A stretch of DNA of 34,523 nucleotides from Syntrophorhabdales bacterium (GTDB taxonomy: Bacteria; Desulfobacterota; Syntrophorhabdia; Syntrophorhabdales; Syntrophorhabdaceae), in contig JAGPMK010000003.1 in NCBI GenBank assembly GCA_018052995.1, forward strand, positions 30,023 to 64,545, read 5' to 3'. A program made the translations under genes and the position numbers. The notes under the pieces were generated by a model, which ran no database searches, had not been told where the DNA came from, and saw only the letters and a program-made list of their open reading frames with translations. Each line of letters opens with the position of its first letter. The stretch's first letter is position 1. Of this stretch, positions 7,899 through 15,203 are shown piece after piece.

Positions 7899-8743
7899 TG
7901 GATAATTATATGACAGAAAACACATCACAGAGGTCAGATAATACATGTGCGCATGCTAAGATAGTTATAAAAGGTGCTGGTGAGATGGCATCAGGTATAG
8001 CCCACAGGCTTTATATGGCTAATCTTAAAAATATCATTATGTTAGAGATAGAAAGGCCTATAACTGTAAGGAGACTGGTTGCCTTTTCTGAGGCGGTATA
8101 CGAAAAAATTTGGACTGTAGAGGCCGTGACCGCTGAATTGTTAGGCTCTATAGATGATATTGAGGATATCTGGGCAAGGGGTAGGGTGGGTGTTATAGTG
8201 GACCCACGATGGAATATAATAGAGGCATTAAAACCCCATATTGTAATAGATGCCATTATGGCAAAGAAAAATATTGGGACAAAAAAGGATGAGGCACCTG
8301 TTGTCATAGGTGTAGGCCCTGGTTTTATTGCACCTGATGGCTGCCATGCAGTGGTTGAAAGCAACAGAGGGCATAATCTGGGCAGGGTCTTTTATAATGG
8401 TTCTGCAGAGCCTCATACAGGTGTCCCAGGGCCTGTTATGGGATTAACATCAGAGAGGGTGCTGAGATCCAGCAGCGCAGGGTTTGTCAGACATGTTAAG
8501 AAACTTGGCGATGAGGTCAAAAAGGGTAATATTGTTATGTATGTCAATGATATGCCTATTGTGGCACCTATAGACGGGGTATTAAGGGGCCTGATAAGGG
8601 AGATATACGTGGAACGTAATGAAAAGATTGGAGATATTGACCCAAGAGGCAAAAAGGAATACTGCTTTACCATCTCTGAAAAGGCAAGGGCAATTGCAGG
8701 CGGCGTCCTTGAGGCAGTGATGCATTTTATAGGAAATATTTAA
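7895..8743 (+). CDS. yqeB: YqeB/EF2563 family selenium-dependent molybdenum hydroxylase system protein
   Basis: 282 aa from ATG 7895. A second ATG follows at once at 7898, and GGAAAGG sits just upstream. A longer in-frame start at 7859 has no ribosome binding site and would lie deep in the previous gene. The N-terminus is a Rossmann motif (VIKGAGEMASGIAHRL). Later landmarks are GPGFIAPDGCHAVVESNRG and a C-terminal biotinyl-lipoyl-like beta segment (AGFVRHVKKLGDEVKKG). The family is a marker of selenium-dependent molybdenum hydroxylases (the labile-selenium cofactor trait). Its presence suggests a selenium-using organism, which bears on the candidate selenoprotein at 34210. Biochemical function is not established. 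Confidence 0.87.
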   Translation: MMDNYMTENTSQRSDNTCAHAKIVIKGAGEMASGIAHRLYMANLKNIIMLEIERPITVRRLVAFSEAVYEKIWTVEAVTAELLGSIDDIEDIWARGRVGVIVDPRWNIIEALKPHIVIDAIMAKKNIGTKKDEAPVVIGVGPGFIAPDGCHAVVESNRGHNLGRVFYNGSAEPHTGVPGPVMGLTSERVLRSSSAGFVRHVKKLGDEVKKGNIVMYVNDMPIVAPIDGVLRGLIREIYVERNEKIGDIDPRGKKEYCFTISEKARAIAGGVLEAVMHFIGNI

Positions 8744-9082
8744 CTAGGTTTTAAAATATGGGCACCCAGCACAGATTAATAATCTCGGAAATGCAATGAA
8801 CATGAAACAGAACTACCATGAAGGTTGCAGGAGAGCTTGGCAGGATAGCAAGGCATTGAGATAAAAAGGTCTCTTCAGTCCATTATCGAAATCAAAGTAA
8901 GATTCAATGGACAGATGGGGCTATTAAAAAATGATAGCTTTGAGTGGTGATTAGCGAGCATGAAGAATATGGATGTATCAGCTAATATAATAGGGATACT
9001 AATAATTTTACAGTTACTATTAATGATAAGTATTTAAACAGTTTATATAGAATCGTTAAAAGACTGAGGTTGGGAGAGATTA
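8744..9082 (+). other. 339-base non-coding gap in the molybdenum operon
   Basis: No convincing gene on either strand. Short coding-like runs break at stops in different frames (for example around 8818-8859 and 8855-8950), which could be a decayed gene. GTCCATT at 8878-8884 and AATGGAC at 8906-8912 form a perfect 7-bp inverted repeat with a 21-base loop. The last 80 bases are AT-rich and could hold a promoter for xdhC, but no clean -35/-10 pair was found. I see no recognisable riboswitch. Confidence 0.45.
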
Positions 9083-10084
9083 ATGAATATCTATAGAATT
9101 ATTGAAGAGTATTTAAATATGGGGAAAAAAGGGATTATTGCCACGGTAATAAAGAGGATAGGTTCAGCGCCAAGGGATATAGGTGCCAAGATGTTTATAG
9201 GAGAGGATAAAAAGATTTATGGAACAGTAGGCGGAGGAAGACTCGAAAATGATGCCTTTGAGGAGGCCATAAAACTTATGGGCAAAGACATGACAAGGGT
9301 ATTGCATATAAGGATGAATGCTACTGATGTTGCTGATGACGGCATGCTCTGCGGAGGTGATGTGGATATACTTTTAGAACCTGCTGAAGAAAGATACATG
9401 GAATTATACAGGTCTGCGGGTATATCTATAGATAAGGGAAAAAAAGCCTTTATTATCACAAGGTTCAAGGATAACAGACTTTCCAAGACATTTATCGGTC
9501 ATTATAATAGTATAATTGGGGACCCGATTACTGAAACAGAATCAGGTTATCTACAGAGATATATGGAGGAAAGAAACCCTCAACTTATCAATGATACTAC
9601 AGTTATTGAACCCCTGATTAGATATTCTCCTCTTTATATTTTTGGTGCCGGTCATGTGTCCCAGTATCTTTCTAAGATTGCAAAGATTGTGGAATTTTAT
9701 ACAGTTATTATAGATGATAGACCTGAATTTGCAAACAAAGAGAGATTCTTAGATGCAGACGAGATAATAGTAGACAGTTTTGAGGATGTGTTAGAGAGAT
9801 TGCAATTTACAGGCTCAGAGTATGTAGTTATTGTTACAAGGGGTCATCAGTATGATGTTTTTGTCCTCGAGAAGGTCTTGAAAAAAGACTTTAGATATGT
9901 TGGTATGATAGGGAGTAGAAGAAAGGTAAAGATTATCATGGAGTATCTCAGAGAAAAGGGGTTCAATGAGGATATTATAAAAAGGGTTCATGCCCCTATA
10001 GGGCTTGAAATAAATGCAGAGACACCCCAGGAGATTGCTGTAAGTATTGTGGCTGAACTGATTAAGGAAAGGGCTAAAGGTTAA
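9083..10084 (+). CDS. xdhC: XdhC/CoxI family molybdenum hydroxylase maturation protein
   Basis: 333 aa with both family parts. The N-terminal XdhC_CoxI domain shows KRIGSAPRDIGAKM, GTVGGGRLE and the conserved Cys loop DGMLCGGDVDILLEP. The C-terminal Rossmann domain shows LYIFGAGHVSQ near residue 190, IVTRGHQYD, YVGMIGSRRK and HAPIGLEINAETPQEIA. XdhC binds the Mo cofactor, promotes its sulfuration and inserts it into xanthine-dehydrogenase-type apoenzymes. The likely client is the three-subunit enzyme at 22565-26296. The start follows GGGAGAG. The rpoH-like gene begins four bases after its stop. Confidence 0.92.
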   Translation: MNIYRIIEEYLNMGKKGIIATVIKRIGSAPRDIGAKMFIGEDKKIYGTVGGGRLENDAFEEAIKLMGKDMTRVLHIRMNATDVADDGMLCGGDVDILLEPAEERYMELYRSAGISIDKGKKAFIITRFKDNRLSKTFIGHYNSIIGDPITETESGYLQRYMEERNPQLINDTTVIEPLIRYSPLYIFGAGHVSQYLSKIAKIVEFYTVIIDDRPEFANKERFLDADEIIVDSFEDVLERLQFTGSEYVVIVTRGHQYDVFVLEKVLKKDFRYVGMIGSRRKVKIIMEYLREKGFNEDIIKRVHAPIGLEINAETPQEIAVSIVAELIKERAKG

Positions 10085-10088
10085 TGGA

Positions 10089-10994
10089 TTGGAAGAAGAA
10101 ACAATAATTGATAAGCAGTATATTGATGTCCCAGAGGAGATACAGAATAAAGAGCTCCCCATCCCATTTGATCCACTGAAAAAATATCTTGCCGAGGTCT
10201 CAAAACATCCTGTTCTGTCAAGGGAAGAAGAGTTCAAGGTAGCTGAACGGATTTATAAATATAAGGATAAAGAGGCAGCCCATAAGCTTGTTATCTCAAA
10301 TCTGAAGTTAGTAGTAAAGATCTCCCTCGAATACTACAACACATACCTTAATATACTTGATCTTATTCAGGAAGGAAATGTGGGACTACTCCATGCTGTA
10401 AAGAAATATAACCCCTATAAAGGGACAAAGTTTTCTACCTACGCATCCTTCTGGATTAGGGCATATATACTCAAATACATTATGGATTCATGGAGTCTTG
10501 TTAAGGTTGGGACAACACAGAGCCAGAGAAAGCTGTTCTACCGTTTAAATAAAGAGAAACAGAAACTTGAGGCATTAGGGGTCTTTCCTGCCCCGCAACT
10601 CCTTGCAAGCACCCTTGATGTAAAAGAGGGTGAGATAGAGGATATGGAAAAAAGACTTTCATATACAGACGTATCCCTTGAATCCAAGTTACACGACGAA
10701 AGCGATGACACTATAATGGATATGATAAAAACAGGGGAGAACGTAGAAGAGGTGGTTGCAGAAAAAGAGAAGAGCCTTATCCTCGCTGAAAGGATTAATC
10801 TGTTTAAGACAACACTGAATGAAAAGGAACTCTTTGTATTTGAAAGCAGGATAATAGCTGATGAGCCATTGACGTTACAGGATATAGGGGCAAAATTCAA
10901 TATATCCCGGGAGAGAGTCAGACAGATAGAAAATAGGGTCATAAAGAAATTTAAGGATAGATTTAAGGGCGAACTCAAGGATCTTAATTTCTGA
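10089..10994 (+). CDS. rpoH: RpoH-like RNA polymerase sigma factor (sigma-70 family)
   Basis: 301 aa, TTG start at 10089 with AAAGG eight bases upstream. No other usable start lies before the conserved N-terminus. Region 1.2 (FDPLKKYLAEVSKHPVLSRE), region 2 (LVISNLKLVVKISLEYY, then LDLIQEGNVGLLHAVKKY and the -10 recognition/melting segment TKFSTYASFWIRAYILKYI) and region 4 (LTLQDIGAKFNISRERVRQI) are all present. Region 1.1 is missing, as in RpoH-type alternative sigma factors. Residues around 150-160 (VGTTQSQRKLFYRLNKEK) match the RpoH signature. It may drive a heat-shock-type regulon. Its place after xdhC, four bases away, is unusual and suggests read-through from the Mo operon. Confidence 0.88.
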   Translation: MEEETIIDKQYIDVPEEIQNKELPIPFDPLKKYLAEVSKHPVLSREEEFKVAERIYKYKDKEAAHKLVISNLKLVVKISLEYYNTYLNILDLIQEGNVGLLHAVKKYNPYKGTKFSTYASFWIRAYILKYIMDSWSLVKVGTTQSQRKLFYRLNKEKQKLEALGVFPAPQLLASTLDVKEGEIEDMEKRLSYTDVSLESKLHDESDDTIMDMIKTGENVEEVVAEKEKSLILAERINLFKTTLNEKELFVFESRIIADEPLTLQDIGAKFNISRERVRQIENRVIKKFKDRFKGELKDLNF

Positions 10995-11180
10995 TTCCAT
11001 TTTATATGCCATAGCAAGGATCCTAAACCTCAACCCATCATCAGTAAATCTTTTGCTCATATCCATTATCTTTTCCCCGTTGAATGCTATACCAGGCTCT
11101 GCCCTGTCACACATATCTAATATTATCTCAGATGTACCCTTGAGAAAGCTGTAGGGGGGTCTCTGTTTCAGACTGTTCAT
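10875..11180 (-). CDS. Possible small hypothetical protein, antisense to the 3' end of rpoH
   Basis: 101-codon frame from ATG 11180. The first 62 codons fill the space between rpoH and the transglutaminase gene and read like real protein (AEPGIAFNGEKIMDMSKRF, then DGLRFRILAMAYKME). The last 40 codons run antisense into rpoH. No good ribosome binding site precedes the ATG, and I recognise no family. It could be a genuine convergent gene with an overlapping tail, or a chance frame. Confidence 0.35.
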   Translation of the reverse strand: MNSLKQRPPYSFLKGTSEIILDMCDRAEPGIAFNGEKIMDMSKRFTDDGLRFRILAMAYKMESEIKILEFALKSILKFLYDPIFYLSDSLPGYIEFCPYIL

Positions 11181-11233
11181 TTACATGCCGTGCAATCTGA
11201 CACAATACTGCGGGAATTACTGGAAATTTGCTA

Positions 11234-11263
11234 TTGACAAAGAAATTAAAACTGAAGTAAATT
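11234..11263 (+). promoter_or_regulatory. Promoter of the transglutaminase-like gene, possibly leaderless
   Basis: TTGACA and TAAATT are separated by 18 bases. The ATG at 11270 begins seven bases after the -10 element, where transcription would be expected to start. No Shine-Dalgarno sequence is present and the frame is closed by TAA at 11258, so the mRNA may be leaderless. Confidence 0.45.
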
Positions 11264-11269
11264 GGATTT

Positions 11270-11935
11270 ATGGATTTGTATCTGAGGCCTACTAGGGCAA
11301 TAGATTCGGATAATAATACAATATTAAAAACCGCAGAGGGGCTTACATCATACTACACTGATGATAAGGAAAAGGCAGTAAAACTCTTCTACTTTGTAAG
11401 GGATGAGATTCACTACAGTGTCTATATGGTATCCACTTTTTTTGAGGATTTTATTGCTAGCACTATCCTTGCCAGAAAAAAGGGCTACTGTGTTCAGAAG
11501 GCACTTCTTCTTGCAGCACTTGCGAGGGCCGTTAAGATACCTTCAAGACTTGCCTTTGCTAGGATAAAAAATCACAGGGCACCGAGAGAGCTTGTTGCCC
11601 AGCTAGGGACTGACATATTTCCAAGCCATGGATACACCCAGCTATTTCTCGATAACAGATGGGTAAGCGCAACACCTGCCTTTGATAGATATCTATGTGA
11701 ACAACTTGGTGTTCCAGTAGTTGAATTTGACGGGATTAATGATGCTATTCTTTCCCCGTCTGACCTATCAGGCAGACCATATATAGAATATCTTGAAAAA
11801 TACGAGCCCCAAGCAGATCTTCCTTTTGAGTGGTTAAGGGGCAGACTAATGCCCATATGGGGTGAAAAAAAATCATGGCTAACCCTTGAAGATTCTAAAG
11901 GACATATAATGCCCTCGGGATATGTATTTAAGTAA
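11270..11935 (+). CDS. Transglutaminase-like domain protein
   Basis: 221 aa, a single transglutaminase/protease-like core. The catalytic Cys is C74 in RKKGYCVQKALLLAALARA and the His is H120 in FPSHGYTQLFLDNRW. The acidic third member is less clear: the usual Asp position falls in VSATPAFD, where D139 is the nearest acid. Bacterial members are often proteases or peptide-modifying enzymes. No signal peptide, so it probably acts in the cytoplasm. It is a single gene, converging with the moaE-like gene, and the two ends overlap by 8 bases. The substrate is unknown. Confidence 0.8.
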   Translation: MDLYLRPTRAIDSDNNTILKTAEGLTSYYTDDKEKAVKLFYFVRDEIHYSVYMVSTFFEDFIASTILARKKGYCVQKALLLAALARAVKIPSRLAFARIKNHRAPRELVAQLGTDIFPSHGYTQLFLDNRWVSATPAFDRYLCEQLGVPVVEFDGINDAILSPSDLSGRPYIEYLEKYEPQADLPFEWLRGRLMPIWGEKKSWLTLEDSKGHIMPSGYVFK

Positions 11936-12281
11936 ACAGCTCCTCTTCCTGTATAAATTCTTTTTTAATTTTTGTAAGGACCTCCTGAAGCATAGGGAGG
12001 ACATCTGTCCTGAATCTACCCGCAACAAGGATGAACATTATATCATCACCCACCCTGAGTATCCCCTCATTTATCCATACCCTTATATCTGCTATGCCCT
12101 CATGCTTTTTAACAGAATCAATATATTTCCCAAGGATATCCCTGTAACAGGAGAGCCTTATACCCTTTGTCTGTCTTCCATCCCTTGATGTTCCTCTGAC
12201 AATCCCGTTATGGACAACAATCATACCCAATTCATCAGGATTAGTTTTTGCCTTTATATCCTTTATCCATTCCCCTATCAT
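11928..12281 (-). CDS. moaE: MoaE-like protein (molybdopterin synthase large subunit family), short form
   Basis: 117 aa, ATG 12281 with AAGGGG upstream. The core matches MoaE: GMIVVHNGIVRGTSRDGR corresponds to the conserved beta-strand/Arg loop, followed by IADIRVWINEGILRVGDDIM and VLPMLQEVLTKIKKE. MoaE normally is about 140-150 aa and ends with a Lys-rich active-site segment (PFWKKE type). Here the C-terminus stops after IKKEFIQEEELFT, so the standard catalytic tail is altered. MoaE with MoaD thiocarboxylate adds the dithiolene sulfurs of molybdopterin. No moaD is in the window. It is the last gene of an iscU-nifS-moaE operon, 18 bases after nifS, which suggests a link between sulfur supply and Mo cofactor. 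Confidence 0.75.
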   Translation of the reverse strand: MIGEWIKDIKAKTNPDELGMIVVHNGIVRGTSRDGRQTKGIRLSCYRDILGKYIDSVKKHEGIADIRVWINEGILRVGDDIMFILVAGRFRTDVLPMLQEVLTKIKKEFIQEEELFT

Positions 12282-12299
12282 TTTAACCCCTTGAATTTT

Positions 12300-13463
12300 T
12301 TATTTCTTTTTATACAGTGGCGATATACTCCTCAAAAATCCAATGGCCTCTCTTAGAGCAACAAATGCCCTGTCTATCTGTTCCTTTGTGTTATCTATTC
12401 CAAAGGAAAATAGAAGCGTCCCCTGAGCAGTGGCATAATCGCTTCCGGTGGCTATTAAAACATGGGATGCCCTCAGTGACCCTGATGCGCAGGCAGAACG
12501 GGTAGATACACAGATACCCTTTTCGTCAAGCATTATCATCATCGATTCGCCTTCAACATATTTTACAGAAAAAGATACAAGCCCTGGCAGGCTTTTTTCA
12601 GGATGGCCATTTATTACTATATCATCTATATCTTTAAGACGTTCGAGAAAATACCTCTTTAGACCCAAGAGATGGTCTGTCCTGGATGACATCTCAGTAC
12701 GCGCAAGCTCTGCAGCCTTTGCCATGCCGACTATACCTATCATGTTCTGTGTCCCTGCCCTGCGATTATTTTCTTGTGTCCCGCCGTCTATGAGGGGATA
12801 TATAGGTGTTTTCTCCCTTATATATAATGCCCCTACCCCTGGGGGACCATAGAATTGATTGGCAGCAATACTTAACAGGTCAACATTCATCTCCTCTACA
12901 TCAACAGGTATATTACCACAGGATACTACTGCATCTGTATGCATTATAATGCCTTTTTCCCTTACAGCTCTGCCTATCTCAGCTATAGGCTCTACTGTTC
13001 CTATCTCGTTATTTGCATGCATGATGGTAACAAGGATTGTATCATCTCTGATTGCCTTTTTCACATCAGAAGGGTCAACAAGCCCGTATCTATCCACGGT
13101 TACGGCAGTCACCTGATAGCCCATATTCATAAGGACCCTCAGCGTCCTTGAAACAGACTGATGCTCTATGTTTGACGTGATTATATGTCTACCCTTTTTA
13201 GCCCTGGCAAAGGCAACGCCCTTGATGGCATGGTTTATGGATTCAGTCCCCCCAGACGTAAAGACTATCTCCTCTGGTTTCGAATTTATAAGCCCTGACA
13301 CCTTAGATCGGGCATCCTCGAGGGTTTCTATGGCAGCATCACCTAAACGGTGCTGGCTGGAGGGATTATAAAAACCGCCTTCTCCAATATATTTTACCAT
13401 GGCCTCTTTTACAGAAGAATGTATTGGTGTCCCTGAGATGTGATCAAAATATATTATATCCAT
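12300..13463 (-). CDS. NifS/IscS-family cysteine desulfurase homologue lacking the PLP lysine
   Basis: 387 aa, full length for the family, class V aminotransferase fold. The canonical H-K dyad that carries the internal aldimine (S-x-H-K-x-Y-G-P-K-G) reads AANQFYGPPGVG here, so His and Lys are replaced by N202 and Q203. I confirmed this from the codons at 12855-12860. The N-terminal DNAATT motif is DHISGT, and the PLP-contacting Gln of the D-A-x-Q motif is Val (HTDAVVSCG). In contrast, the sulfur-accepting Cys loop is intact (C325 in STRSACASGS), as is TSGGTES. It probably cannot do standard PLP chemistry but could still bind IscU and pass sulfur. An unusual Archaeoglobus fulgidus IscS with an altered PLP lysine is a known parallel (from memory). 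It follows iscU by 34 bases. Confidence 0.9.
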   Translation of the reverse strand: MDIIYFDHISGTPIHSSVKEAMVKYIGEGGFYNPSSQHRLGDAAIETLEDARSKVSGLINSKPEEIVFTSGGTESINHAIKGVAFARAKKGRHIITSNIEHQSVSRTLRVLMNMGYQVTAVTVDRYGLVDPSDVKKAIRDDTILVTIMHANNEIGTVEPIAEIGRAVREKGIIMHTDAVVSCGNIPVDVEEMNVDLLSIAANQFYGPPGVGALYIREKTPIYPLIDGGTQENNRRAGTQNMIGIVGMAKAAELARTEMSSRTDHLLGLKRYFLERLKDIDDIVINGHPEKSLPGLVSFSVKYVEGESMMIMLDEKGICVSTRSACASGSLRASHVLIATGSDYATAQGTLLFSFGIDNTKEQIDRAFVALREAIGFLRSISPLYKKK

Positions 13464-13497
13464 TCTAATTCAACCCCTTTCAGATTAAATACCTATT

Positions 13498-14016
13498 TTA
13501 TTTGTCCAGCGTTATCTCGCTGCCACATTTTTTGCAGAAGCGAGCTGACTCTGGTATCTCGGCATCACAGTATGGACAATAGCATTTGTCCTCTTTTCTT
13601 TCAATGTGTTCTACCTTTTCAAATTTCCTAGGCTCTTTTACCTTTCCCTCCCTCCTATTGTAATAGTCCATTATTGCCTTGTGGAGGGCATCGGCACCAA
13701 GGTTTGAACAGTGGAGTTTGTTCTTAGGTAATCCCCCAAGGCTCTCTGCCACTGATTTGTTTGTTATCTCCATTGCCTCTTCAAGAGTCTTGCCCTTTGC
13801 CATCTCTGTAACCATACTCGATACAGCTATTGCTGCGCCGCACCCAAAGGTTTCAAACTTTATATCCTCTATCCTGTTATCCTTCACCTTTATTGTGATA
13901 GTCATCATGTCACCACAGACAGGGTTACCTACCTCCCCTATGCCATCAGGATTATCAATCCTTCCTATGTTTTTTGGTGATTTAAAATGTTCCATAACAA
14001 TATCAGAGTATTGCAT
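13498..14016 (-). CDS. iscU: IscU/NifU-N type Fe-S scaffold fused to a C-terminal zinc ribbon
   Basis: 172 aa, ATG 14016 with AAAGGAGGAG upstream. Residues 1-125 are an IscU scaffold with all cluster ligands: C34 and D36 in GNPVCGD, C59 in FGCGAAIAVSS, H102-C103 in KLHCSN. The chaperone-binding LPPVK motif of ISC-type IscU is replaced by LPKNK, in keeping with a system that does not use HscA. Residues 145-165 form an extra zinc ribbon (CYCPYCDAEIPE then FCKKCG) after a charged linker. The scaffold builds [2Fe-2S]/[4Fe-4S] clusters with sulfur from a cysteine desulfurase; its partner is the next gene. This pairing resembles the minimal IscS-IscU (MIS) systems of anaerobes. Confidence 0.92.
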   Translation of the reverse strand: MQYSDIVMEHFKSPKNIGRIDNPDGIGEVGNPVCGDMMTITIKVKDNRIEDIKFETFGCGAAIAVSSMVTEMAKGKTLEEAMEITNKSVAESLGGLPKNKLHCSNLGADALHKAIMDYYNRREGKVKEPRKFEKVEHIERKEDKCYCPYCDAEIPESARFCKKCGSEITLDK

Positions 14017-14435
14017 GTTTATCTCCTCCTTTCAAAGGCTTCTCATTATAGTTAATATAACCCATCAATCATTATTTTCAAGAAAAATGATAACAGTATT
14101 TATAATTATCTACCTTTCTTGCCATAAGGGGTTTTCCGTTCACACCATAAGCCACCTTTACGTCAATCTATATAATGGCGGTTTGCTCATGGGTTGCATG
14201 ACTAATGCTGATAGATTTGTATGCAATGCAAGTTGTTCTATATCTTTAGAATCCATGGGGGATGATGCCTTATTGGCATACAAAAATTGATCGTATGTTA
14301 TTAATATCTTGAAATTTGGCATAATGTGTCTTAATCTAACGCGTAGCCAAAATTTTCGTAAGGCTTAATTTAGCTATACCGATAGCTTACCTTAAAGATA
14401 TGCTTTTAAGAACTGACTCTTTAATTAAGAGGTGA
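14017..14435. other. 419-base divergent intergenic region between iscU and sufC-like genes
   Basis: No gene is clearly supported. On the plus strand a frame ending at 14290 contains a Cys-bearing stretch (GGLLMGCMTNADRFVCNASC) but has no start with a ribosome binding site in the gap and belongs to a long frame antisense to iscU; it may be a gene remnant. AGCTAT (14372-14377) and ATAGCT (14382-14387) form a 6-bp hairpin or dyad with a 4-base spacer, 49 bases before the sufC-like start. Such a dyad could be a cluster-sensing regulator site; this is speculative. Confidence 0.4.
14309..14337 (+). promoter_or_regulatory. Promoter of the minimal Suf-like operon
   Basis: TTGAAA and TAATCT are separated by 17 bases. 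Exactly the same two hexamers with the same spacing occur before the ilvD gene (32361-32389). The dyad at 14372-14387 lies about 35 bases downstream, in the expected leader. Confidence 0.45.
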
Positions 14436-15203
14436 ATGATGCTGGAACTAAAAAATATTATTTTTTATGCAAAGGATACAGAAACAAAAGAAGGGGATGG
14501 AAATCGCAGGGCTATCATAGATAATATTAGTTTTACGTTTGAAAAAGGGAGGTTTTACGCCATTACTGGTCCTAACGGCAGTGGCAAGACAACGCTGGCG
14601 AAACTTATAATGGGCATAAATAAGGTCGATGAGGGCAAGGTTTTGCTTAATGGACAGGATATCACTGACATACCTATAACGGATAGAGCCAAGGCAGGTG
14701 TTGCTTATAGCTTCCAGAATCCAGCCCGCTTCAAGGGTATAACCTGTAGGGATCTTATATCTATTGCTGCAAAGACCAATGAGGAGTTGAAAATACGTGA
14801 GATTATAACACGTGTGGGTATATGTTCAATGGATTTTCTCGATAAGCAGGTGGATTCTAGATTATCCGGCGGTGAGATAAAAAAGATAGAGCTTGCCACA
14901 ACGATAGCCCAGAACCCTTTGCTTGCCATATATGATGAACCTGACACAGGAATAGACCTCTGGACTATTGAACCTATGGTAAGACTTCTCAAGAGAGAGC
15001 AGTCGCAACACGGCACAACAACAATTGTGGTGAGTCATAACCGCCATTTTCTTGAGGCCGCTGATGTTCTTATAATTATAAAGGAAGGAAGGCTGTATTA
15101 TACAGGGGATCTTAATGGTGCCACACCAATTTTGAATGATCTAAGCAATTGCAATTATTCTGATATATGCGAAGGAGAATACAATGCTCGATGCTATAGA
15201 TAA
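14436..15203 (+). CDS. sufC: SufC-like ABC ATPase of a minimal Suf-type Fe-S assembly system
   Basis: 255 aa. Two adjacent ATGs (14436, 14439) follow AGAGGTGA. All ABC motifs are intact: Walker A GPNGSGKTT (residues 45-53), Q-loop YSFQNPARF, signature LSGGE from residue 143, Walker B LLAIYDEPDTGID and switch His in VVSHNR. The short helical domain and FQNPARF segment are SufC-like rather than transporter-like, and no membrane partner is present. It overlaps the SufB-like gene by 20 bases. In the two-gene SMS (Suf-like minimal) system, SmsC and SmsB form the scaffold complex; this pair fits that description. The N-terminus has an unusual charged insertion at about residues 13-24. Confidence 0.88.
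   Translation: MMLELKNIIFYAKDTETKEGDGNRRAIIDNISFTFEKGRFYAITGPNGSGKTTLAKLIMGINKVDEGKVLLNGQDITDIPITDRAKAGVAYSFQNPARFKGITCRDLISIAAKTNEELKIREIITRVGICSMDFLDKQVDSRLSGGEIKKIELATTIAQNPLLAIYDEPDTGIDLWTIEPMVRLLKREQSQHGTTTIVVSHNRHFLEAADVLIIIKEGRLYYTGDLNGATPILNDLSNCNYSDICEGEYNARCYR

Noticed and set aside
9083-10084. Selenocysteine in the XdhC protein
   Set aside because: The conserved GMLCGG position is encoded by an ordinary Cys codon and no in-frame TGA is present.
13679-14290. 203-codon plus-strand frame running from inside iscU into the divergent gap
   Set aside because: It is antisense to a clear iscU gene over its first half, has no ribosome binding site and matches no family. The tail in the gap is mentioned only as a possible remnant.
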